Assembly: GCF_000717175.1 (NCBI RefSeq)
Contig: NZ_JNYD01000007.1
Span: 124,001-188,000, forward strand
DNA from: Pseudonocardia autotrophica
GTDB lineage: Bacteria > Actinomycetota > Actinomycetes > Mycobacteriales > Pseudonocardiaceae
Length of the DNA: 64,000 nt
Reading direction: 5' to 3'
Shown: positions 26,284 through 32,734 of the stretch, piece after piece
How positions within the stretch are numbered: the stretch's first letter is position 1
Layout of the letters: every line of letters starts with the position of its first letter
The notes under the pieces: generated by a model
The model's input: only the letters and a program-made list of their open reading frames with translations
Databases searched by the model: none
What the model was told of the DNA's origin: nothing
Position numbers and translations under genes: made by a program

Positions 26284-27459
26284 ATGTCGGTGAACCTGGT
26301 GCTCGTGCTGGCCGTCGCCGCGGGCGTCCCGCTGCTGCTCGGTCTGGTCCCGGCGCTGCCGCTGCCCGGACCCCTGCTGGAGATCGTCGCGGGGATCGTG
26401 CTGGGCCCGGCGGTGCTGGGCTGGATCGAACCCGACCCGACCGTGCGGGCCTTCGCCCTGTTCGGGCTGGCCTTCCTGCTGTTCCTTGCCGGGGCCGAGG
26501 TCGACCTGCGGCGCTTCCGCGGCGGGCCCGGCCGGCGGGTCGCCCTCTCGCTCGGCGTGTCGGTGGTCCTCGCCGCCGCGGTCGCCGCGCTGCTGCAGGC
26601 CGCCGGCGTCCGCGGGGCCGCGCTGGTCGGGGTCGCGCTGCTGGCGACCTCGCTCGGGCTCGTCGTGCCGGTCCTCGGCGACGCGGGCGTGCGCGACCGG
26701 CCCGTCGGGCGGCTGGCGATCGCCGGCGCCTCGGCCGGCGAGGTCGCCGCGGTCGTGCTGCTGTCGGTCGGCCTGGCGGGCGGGGACACCCCGCTCGGCG
26801 GGCGGCTGCTGCTCCTGGTCCTGCTGCTCGCCGGTCTCCTCGCCGTCGGGCTGGTCGTGCTCGGTGCGGAACACTCGCCGCGGGTGTCCGCGCTGGTCAC
26901 GCGGCTGGCCGACACGAGCGCACGACTTCGGGTCCGGCTGACCGTGCTGCTGGTGGCGGGGCTGACGCTCGCGGCCGAGGCGCTCGGCTTCGAGGCCATC
27001 CTCGGCGCCTTCCTCGCCGGGCTGCTCGTGCGCGCGCTCGACCCGGATCCCGAGCGGAGCCACCCGCGGTACCCGGTCAAGCTCGAGGCGGTCGGGTTCG
27101 GCCTGCTCGTGCCGGTGTTCTTCGTGACGAGCGGGCTCACCCTGGACCTGCGCGGGCTGGTCGAGCACCCGGCCGCCCTGGCCGCGGTGCCGCTGTTCCT
27201 GGCCGCGCTGCTGGTCGTGCGGGGCCTGCCCGCGCTCGCGTTCCGCCGCGAGCTCGACCGTCGCGAGCTGCTGGCCGTGGGCCTGCTCCAGGCGACCTCT
27301 CTGCCCTTCCTCCTGGCGGCCGCGCAGATCGGCGAGGAGATGGGCCTGCTCGACCCGGCGACCGGGGCAGCGCTGGTCGCCGCCGGTCTCGTGTCGGTCC
27401 TGGTGCTGCCCGCGCTCGCCCTCGCGCTCCTGCCGCGACGCGTTCCCGCCCCGGCGTGA
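26284..27459 (+). CDS. CPA-family cation/proton antiporter
   Basis: A 391-residue membrane protein with about 12 hydrophobic helices of the Na+/H+ exchanger (KefB-like CPA2) fold: LLEIVAGIVLGPAVLGW, FGLAFLLFLAGAEVDL, FEAILGAFLAGLLVRAL and FGLLVPVFFVTSGLTLDL. There is no C-terminal TrkA-N domain, so it is the transport part alone. It starts 10 bp after the Rieske-ThDP stop, so it is probably the third gene of that operon. Whether this reflects a proton or cation load from the redox enzymes is speculative. Confidence 0.85.
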   Translation: MSVNLVLVLAVAAGVPLLLGLVPALPLPGPLLEIVAGIVLGPAVLGWIEPDPTVRAFALFGLAFLLFLAGAEVDLRRFRGGPGRRVALSLGVSVVLAAAVAALLQAAGVRGAALVGVALLATSLGLVVPVLGDAGVRDRPVGRLAIAGASAGEVAAVVLLSVGLAGGDTPLGGRLLLLVLLLAGLLAVGLVVLGAEHSPRVSALVTRLADTSARLRVRLTVLLVAGLTLAAEALGFEAILGAFLAGLLVRALDPDPERSHPRYPVKLEAVGFGLLVPVFFVTSGLTLDLRGLVEHPAALAAVPLFLAALLVVRGLPALAFRRELDRRELLAVGLLQATSLPFLLAAAQIGEEMGLLDPATGAALVAAGLVSVLVLPALALALLPRRVPAPA

Positions 27460-27465
27460 GGCGGC

Positions 27466-27471
27466 TACCGT
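27466..27471 (+). promoter_or_regulatory. Leaderless -10 element for the sigma factor gene
   Basis: TACCGT ends 6 nt before GTG 27478. Confidence 0.5.
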
Positions 27472-27477
27472 GCTCCG

Positions 27478-28077
27478 GTGCCGGTCGCGGACCCGGATCT
27501 GGTCGAGCGCCTGCGCGGGGGCGACGAGCAGGCCTTCGCGGAGGTCGTCCGGCTCTGGTCCCCGGCCATGCTGAGGGTGGCGCGGGCGCACGTGCGCACG
27601 CACGCGTCGGCGGAGGAGGTCGTGCAGGACGCCTGGCTGGCAGTGCTGCGCGGACTCGACGGCTTCGCGGCCCGGGCCTCGCTCAAGACCTGGATCTTCA
27701 CCGTCCTCGTGAACACCGCGCGCCGCCGCGGCCGGGCCGAGGCGGGCCGGGTCCTCGAGCTCGAGCGCCCGGGTGTGGACCCGCGCCGGTTCCGTGGCGA
27801 CGACGACGAGTACCCCGGGCACTGGCGGGACGAGGCGGCCCCGGTGGAGTGGGGCCCGGAGCCCGAGGTGCTCGCCGCCGAGTTCCGTGGTCTCCTGGGA
27901 CGCGCCCTGGCCGAGCTCCCCGACCGGCAACGCGCCGTCGTCGAACTGCGGGACGTCCACGGGTTCGACGCCGAGGAGGTGTGCACGCTGCTCGACCTCA
28001 CCCCGGCCAACCAGCGGGTGCTGCTGCACCGCGCCCGGACCCGCCTGCGCGGCCTGCTCGAGGAGGCGATCGCGTGA
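27478..28077 (+). CDS. ECF-type sigma-70 family factor
   Basis: A 199-residue sigma factor with region 2 (LVERLRGGDEQAFAEVV ... LKTWIFTVLVNTARRRGR) and region 4 (LPDRQRAVVELRDVHGFDA ... NQRVLLHRARTRLR). There is no region 1.1 or 3, as in ECF factors. The insert between regions 2 and 4 is acidic (GDDDEYPGHWRDE). It overlaps by GTGA with a zinc-type anti-sigma gene, the classical sigma/anti-sigma pair. The inducing signal is not seen; an oxidative or thiol signal is possible because the partner has an HxxxCxxC site. Confidence 0.9.
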   Translation: MPVADPDLVERLRGGDEQAFAEVVRLWSPAMLRVARAHVRTHASAEEVVQDAWLAVLRGLDGFAARASLKTWIFTVLVNTARRRGRAEAGRVLELERPGVDPRRFRGDDDEYPGHWRDEAAPVEWGPEPEVLAAEFRGLLGRALAELPDRQRAVVELRDVHGFDAEEVCTLLDLTPANQRVLLHRARTRLRGLLEEAIA

Positions 28078-28364
28078 GCGGCCCGCGGGATCCCGGGACC
28101 ACGCCCGACGCCCTGCACGACGCGGCCGTCCGGCTCGCCTGCGCCGAGCTGGTCGAGATCCTCACGGACTACCTGGAGGGGGCGCTCCCCGCGCACGACG
28201 CCGCGGTGATCGAGGCCCACCTCGCGCTGTGTCCCGGCTGTGCGGCCTACCTGGCCCAGATGCGGGCGACGATCCGCGTTCTGGGCCACGTGCCCGTCGA
28301 GACCCTGTCGCCCGAGGCGACCTCCACCCTGCTGGCCGCCTTCCGCGAGCGCGGGCCGGGCTGA
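28074..28364 (+). CDS. Zinc-binding anti-sigma factor
   Basis: A 96-residue protein with the ZAS-type signature H-L-A-L-C-P-G-C and a preceding C-A-E-L...DYLEGALP helix, as in RsrA/ChrR-like anti-sigma domains (putative zinc finger). There is no membrane segment, so it is soluble. It starts inside the sigma stop (GTGA overlap). It is expected to hold the neighbouring sigma factor inactive until the zinc/thiol site is disturbed. Confidence 0.88.
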   Translation: MSGPRDPGTTPDALHDAAVRLACAELVEILTDYLEGALPAHDAAVIEAHLALCPGCAAYLAQMRATIRVLGHVPVETLSPEATSTLLAAFRERGPG

Positions 28365-28371
28365 GCCGGGA

Positions 28372-28701
28372 TCAGCGACCCTCTGCGTCGAGCAGCTGGC
28401 CGTCGATCCACGGGTCGGACGAACGTTGCCGGCCCCGGTCGTCGACGTACCCGCAGGCCCGGTTGGTGATCTCGTCCGGGTTCGCCGGGTCGCCGAACTC
28501 CGGCGGGGACTGCAGGTCACAGGTGTGGAGAGGGGCCGGTGCCCCCGTGATCGTGACGGTCAGCGGGGTGTCCGCGGTGGCGGTGCCGGTGAGCACGGTC
28601 GCCGCCGCCGTGCCTCCGGTGGCGAGCACGGCGGCGCCCGCCGCGGCCCATCCGAGCCGCGCCGCGGACCGCTCGCGGCCCCGCATGCTGTGCCTGCCCA
28701 T
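28372..28701 (-). CDS. Small secreted protein of unknown function
   Basis: A 109-residue protein with an Arg-rich start and a hydrophobic run (residues about 16-38, [20 protein letters not shown]), so exported. The mature part is short, with two cysteines (TCDLQ, RACGYVDDRG) that could form a disulfide. No family recognised. GAGGGGG precedes ATG 28701. It is convergent with the anti-sigma gene, 7 bp apart. It could be a target of the neighbouring sigma factor, but nothing in the sequence shows this. Confidence 0.6.
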   Translation of the reverse strand: MGRHSMRGRERSAARLGWAAAGAAVLATGGTAAATVLTGTATADTPLTVTITGAPAPLHTCDLQSPPEFGDPANPDEITNRACGYVDDRGRQRSSDPWIDGQLLDAEGR

Positions 28702-28986
28702 CTCGCACCCCCTCGGCGTCCCTCACCGGTGACATCGCACGAGCGGCCCGGAACGTGAACGCCCGGCCCGCTCTTTCACCGACACCGGTGAGTTACCCAC
28801 CGGATCCGTAACGAACCCGGCCCGGCGTGTGATGAACACGGCCGCGCGTGGGGTGTTCGTGCCGGTGACGGGCCCGTCGGTACCATCGGTGGGATCCGGC
28901 AGGGCCTCGTGCGGGCCCTGCGTGCCCGTCCTGCCAGGCGCCGCGCAGCGGGCACACGCGCGAGTTCAGGAAGGACGGGGCAGCCG
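28702..28986. promoter_or_regulatory. Divergent control region of the secreted protein and yebC
   Basis: About 285 bases without a gene. It holds an inverted repeat CCGGTG...CACCGG (28785-28803), a wide repeat GAACAC...GTGTTC (28834-28858) and TACCAT (28881-28886), a -10-like element that would give yebC a leader of about 95 nt. A ribosome site AGGAAGGA lies near 28970. Confidence 0.4.
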
Positions 28987-29739
28987 ATGAGTGGCCACTC
29001 CAAATGGGCGACGACGAAGCACAAGAAGGCCGTCATCGACGCCCGCCGGGGCAAGATGTTCGCCAAGCTGATCAAGAACATCGAGGTCGCGGCCCGGACC
29101 GGCGGCGGTGACCCCGACGGCAACCCCACGCTCTACGACGCCATCCAGAAGGCGAAGAAGAGCTCGGTGCCCAACGACAACATCGACCGCGCGGTCAAGC
29201 GCGGCTCGGGTGCCGACGCCGGCGGCGCGGACTACCAGACGATCACCTACGAGGGCTACGGCCCCAACGGCGTCGCGCTGCTGATCGAGTGCCTCACGGA
29301 CAACCGCAACCGCGCGGCCACCGAGGTGCGCACGGCGATGACCCGCAACGGCGGCACCATGGCCGACCCGGGCTCCGTCGCCTACCTGTTCACGCGCAAG
29401 GGCGTCGTCGTGCTGCCGAAGAACGACCTCTCGGAGGACGACGTGCTCGTGGCCGTCCTCGAGGCGGGCGCCGAGGAGGTCAACGACCTGGGCGAGAGCT
29501 TCGAGGTCGTCTCCGAGGCCACCGACCTGATCGCGGTGCGCACCGCGCTGCAGGAGGCGGGGATCGACTACGACTCGGCCGACCCGACGTTCCTGCCGTC
29601 GATGCAGGTCGAGCTCGACGCCGAGGCCGCCAAGAAGGTCTTCCGGCTGATCGAGGCGCTCGAGGACTCGGACGAGGTCCAGAACGTCTACGCCAACTTC
29701 GACGTGAGCGACGCGGTCCTCGAGGAGGTCAACGCCTGA
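28987..29739 (+). CDS. yebC: YebC/PmpR-family transcriptional/translational regulator
   Basis: A 250-residue member of the TACO1/YebC family, full length: [14 protein letters not shown] at the start, [35 protein letters not shown] and [16 protein letters not shown]. Recent work on the family supports a role in relieving ribosome stalling; older work describes DNA binding. It lies between pdxT and ruvC in mycobacteria, and in the same order here although separated by insertions. A strong terminator follows. Confidence 0.96.
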   Translation: MSGHSKWATTKHKKAVIDARRGKMFAKLIKNIEVAARTGGGDPDGNPTLYDAIQKAKKSSVPNDNIDRAVKRGSGADAGGADYQTITYEGYGPNGVALLIECLTDNRNRAATEVRTAMTRNGGTMADPGSVAYLFTRKGVVVLPKNDLSEDDVLVAVLEAGAEEVNDLGESFEVVSEATDLIAVRTALQEAGIDYDSADPTFLPSMQVELDAEAAKKVFRLIEALEDSDEVQNVYANFDVSDAVLEEVNA

Positions 29740-29757
29740 GAGGACCTCCGTCCGTCC

Positions 29758-29792
29758 GACGGCGCCGTCCCCCGTCCGGGGGCGGCGCCGTC
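29758..29792 (+). terminator. Hairpin terminator after yebC
   Basis: Stem of 15 bp with one bulged T: GACGGCGCCG + CCCCC pair with GGGGG + CGGCGCCGTC, loop GTCC. Confidence 0.8.
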
Positions 29793-29940
29793 GTCGTTCT
29801 CAGGGCCGTTCCGGCGGTGACCTCCGCGCCTGCGGGCCCGACAATCCCGAGGGGTCGGCGAGGCCGCGGCGGGCTATCCGGACGAGGACGGGCGGCGCGA
29901 GACGTACCGGCGCAGAGCGACGGCGGAACCGGAGGCACGG

Positions 29941-30174
29941 ATGATCAAGCGGATGCGCGAGCTGGCCGACGAGTTGGACGCGTCGTTCCACGACATCAAG
30001 GAGGCCGTGAACGCGCTGGCCGCGCAGCACGGGGCGGACCGGATCGTCGTGCACGAGGACGAGCCGCCGGAGTTCAAGATCCTCCGCGAGCAGTACGTCG
30101 ACCAGCTGATCACCGAGGAGGGCTGCGAGGCGGTGCGCGAGATGCTCGGCCCGCCGCCGGAGGAGTTGGCGTGA
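29941..30174 (+). CDS. Small acidic protein of unknown function
   Basis: A 77-residue soluble protein, largely helical and charged (MIKRMRELADELDASFHDIKEAV), with DRIVVHEDEPPEFKILREQ in the middle. No cysteine, signal or named domain. ATG has GGAGG 7 nt upstream, and codon use is like its neighbours, so it looks real. It lies after the yebC terminator and 69 bp before the copper-radical-oxidase gene, on the same strand; a shared transcript is possible. Confidence 0.6.
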   Translation: MIKRMRELADELDASFHDIKEAVNALAAQHGADRIVVHEDEPPEFKILREQYVDQLITEEGCEAVREMLGPPPEELA

Positions 30175-30243
30175 CGGCCGAACCGCGGTATCACGTCCTG
30201 TGACCGGCACCTCTGGTTCCGTAGCGACCACCCGGGAGGGCAC

Positions 30244-32619
30244 GTGGACACGGACTTCACCGCGGTTCCGGACTGGTTCGCGGGCACCTCGGCGGGCGGC
30301 GGGGTCGCGGTCGGCGACCTCGCCCGAGACGGCGGCCGCTCCGTCGTCGTCCTCGTGGTCGACGCCCCGCCGGGCGCGAACGCCGGCTGGTACCGGGTCG
30401 GCCACGGGCTGACGGACGGCGGCGCCCTGACCGGCCCGTGGAGCCCGTGGCGGCCGGTGCCGGACTGGGGGTTCTGGGAGAACCAGGGCGCGGGGATCGC
30501 GCTCGCCGACGTCACCGGCACCGGGTCGCTCGACCTGGTCGTGTTCACGGTCGACGCGCCGGACGGGCCGAACGGCGGCTTCTACCGAATCGGGCGGGAC
30601 CTCGACGCGGACGGCGAGGTCACCGGCGGCTGGACCGGCTGGACCGCGATCCCGGACTGGACGGGCTGGGAGAACGCGGGCGCGGACATCGCGGTGGCCG
30701 ACGTCGACGGGGACGGGCAGCTGGATCTCGTCGTGCTGTCCGTCGACGCCCCCGACGGGCAGAACCACGGCTTCTACCGCAGCGGCCCGCTCGGGCCCGA
30801 CGGCGTCGTGACCGAGTGGCGGGACTGGGCCGAGGTCCCGGCCTGGTGGGGCTGGGAGAACCAGGGCGCCGGGCTGGCCGTCACCGACCTCGACGGCGAC
30901 GGCAGGCCGGAGCTGGTGGTCCTCGTCGTCGACAACCCGGCGGGGGAGAACGTCGGCTACGTCAGCGTCGGCTGGCGGCTCGAGGACGGCCGCAGCGCGG
31001 ACGGCTGGGGGCCGTGGGAGCGGCTGCCCGGGTGGGGGTTCTGGGAGAACTCCGACGCCGCCCTCGCCGTCGTCCCGCTGGGCGCCCGCGGCATGCCGCA
31101 CCTGTTCACGCTGGCCGTCGACGCCCCGGTCGGCGGGAGCAGCGGCTGGTACCGGGTGTCGGACCTGATGACGGACCGGGAGATGGGCGCCGAGATGGGC
31201 GTCTGGCGGCTGCTCGAGCGGGACTCCGGGGTGCTGGCGGTCCACGCGGCGCTGCTGCACACCGGCTCGGTCGCGTTCTTCGCGGGCTCGAGCAACGACC
31301 CCGACAACGCCGCCGCCGGACGTTTCGGCACGGCGGTCTGGCACTACCCGTCGAGCGCGCTCAGCAGGCCGGCGACCCCCGTCGACCTGTTCTGCTGCGG
31401 GCACGCGTTCCTGGCCGACGGCCGGCTGCTCGCGGCGGGCGGGACGGAGCGGTACGACCCGTTCCTGGGCCTGCGCCAGGCCGTGGTGTTCGACCAGGAC
31501 AAGGGCGCGCCCGACCCGGGCTCGCCGACCGGCTCGACGGGGGCGTGGGAGGCGGTGCCGGACATGGCCGGCGGCCGCTGGTACCCGACGCTGGTGGCGC
31601 TCTCCGACGGCCGGGTCCTCGCGGTCTCCGGGCTCGACGGCACCTCGCAGCTCAACACCCACCCGGAGATCTACCGGGACGGTACGGGCTGGACCACGCT
31701 GCCGAACTCGCCGAACTGGCCGATGTACGGGCACCTGTTCCTGCTCGAGGACGGGCGGGTCTTCTACTCGGGCGGCCAGTACGGGCCGAACAACGGCGAG
31801 CGGCCGGCGATGTGGGACCTCGCGACGAACGCGACGGTGCCGGTCGACGGCCTGCCGGTGCCGCAGGCCCGCAACCAGGCGGCGAGCGTGCTGCTGCCGC
31901 CCGTGCAGGACCAGCGGGTGATGATCGTGGGCGGCGGCCCGTGGGACATGCACGACATGACCGGCGCGACCGGCTCCGCCGCGGTGGTGGACCTGAAGGC
32001 CGCCGCACCGTGGTACGTCGCGACCGGCTCGCTGGCCATGCGGCGGATGCACCTCTGCGCGACCCTGCTGCCGGACCGGACGGTGCTGGTCAACGGCGGC
32101 GCGATGATGGAGGAGTCCGCCGCCCACGCGGCCCTCGACGCCGAGATCTACGACCCCGCGAGCGGCACCTGGGCGATGGGCGCGACCTCGCGCGTCCCGC
32201 GGCTCTACCACTCGGTCGCCCTGCTGATGCCCGACGGCCGGGTGGTCACCGCGGGCTCGAACCCCGCGCGCAAGACCGAGGAGCTGCGCATCGAGGTCTA
32301 CTGGCCGCCCTACCTGTTCCGCGGCACGCCGCCCGGCTGCGTGCCCGCGGAGACGGCCGTCGACTTCGGCGGGACGCTCGACGTCTCGACCGGAGACCCC
32401 GGGGCGATCGCCTCCGCCGCGCTGGTGCGGCCCGGCGCCACCACCCACTCCGCCGACGTCGAGCAGCGGCTCGTCGACCTGCCGATCCTCGCGCGGGGCT
32501 CGGTCCGGCTGACCGTCCGGCTGCCGGGGCCGGAGCACGCGCCGCCGGGCTGGTACCTGCTGTTCCTGCTGTCCGGGGCGGGGGTCCCCTCGCGCGGGGA
32601 GTGGGTGCGGCTGGGGTGA
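30244..32619 (+). CDS. Galactose/glyoxal oxidase-like copper-radical oxidase with FG-GAP-like repeats
   Basis: A 791-residue protein in two parts. Residues about 15-310 hold five repeats of about 60 residues, each with a core such as IAVADVDGDGQLDLVVLSVD, typical of FG-GAP/VCBS propeller blades. Residues about 330-791 form a kelch-type copper-radical oxidase (AA5). All expected active-site residues are seen: C384 (FCCG) and Y447 (RWYPT) for the Cys-Tyr cofactor, Y655-H656 (RLYHS) and H735 (TTHSADVEQR) as copper ligands. Such enzymes oxidise primary alcohols or aldehydes to give hydrogen peroxide. GTG 30244 is preceded by GGGAGGG. There is no signal peptide, odd for a family normally secreted. 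The substrate is unknown. Confidence 0.85.
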   Translation: MDTDFTAVPDWFAGTSAGGGVAVGDLARDGGRSVVVLVVDAPPGANAGWYRVGHGLTDGGALTGPWSPWRPVPDWGFWENQGAGIALADVTGTGSLDLVVFTVDAPDGPNGGFYRIGRDLDADGEVTGGWTGWTAIPDWTGWENAGADIAVADVDGDGQLDLVVLSVDAPDGQNHGFYRSGPLGPDGVVTEWRDWAEVPAWWGWENQGAGLAVTDLDGDGRPELVVLVVDNPAGENVGYVSVGWRLEDGRSADGWGPWERLPGWGFWENSDAALAVVPLGARGMPHLFTLAVDAPVGGSSGWYRVSDLMTDREMGAEMGVWRLLERDSGVLAVHAALLHTGSVAFFAGSSNDPDNAAAGRFGTAVWHYPSSALSRPATPVDLFCCGHAFLADGRLLAAGGTERYDPFLGLRQAVVFDQDKGAPDPGSPTGSTGAWEAVPDMAGGRWYPTLVALSDGRVLAVSGLDGTSQLNTHPEIYRDGTGWTTLPNSPNWPMYGHLFLLEDGRVFYSGGQYGPNNGERPAMWDLATNATVPVDGLPVPQARNQAASVLLPPVQDQRVMIVGGGPWDMHDMTGATGSAAVVDLKAAAPWYVATGSLAMRRMHLCATLLPDRTVLVNGGAMMEESAAHAALDAEIYDPASGTWAMGATSRVPRLYHSVALLMPDGRVVTAGSNPARKTEELRIEVYWPPYLFRGTPPGCVPAETAVDFGGTLDVSTGDPGAIASAALVRPGATTHSADVEQRLVDLPILARGSVRLTVRLPGPEHAPPGWYLLFLLSGAGVPSRGEWVRLG

Positions 32620-32720
32620 GGGCGGGGCGCGGCGGGGCCGGGGCCCGCCCGCTGCTCGCCCGATCGGGGACGGGGCCCGGCCGAGGCGGAGGCTCGCCGG
32701 GAACTGTCGGTGCCCGGTCC

Positions 32721-32726
32721 TAGACT
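32721..32726 (+). promoter_or_regulatory. Leaderless -10 element for polA
   Basis: TAGACT ends 8 nt before ATG 32735; no ribosome site is present. Confidence 0.5.
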
Positions 32727-32734
32727 CGCCCCCG

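Noticed and set aside
28834..28858. GAACAC...GTGTTC as an SOS box
   Set aside because: The arms are 13 bp apart and lack the TCGAAC-N4-GTTCGA spacing.
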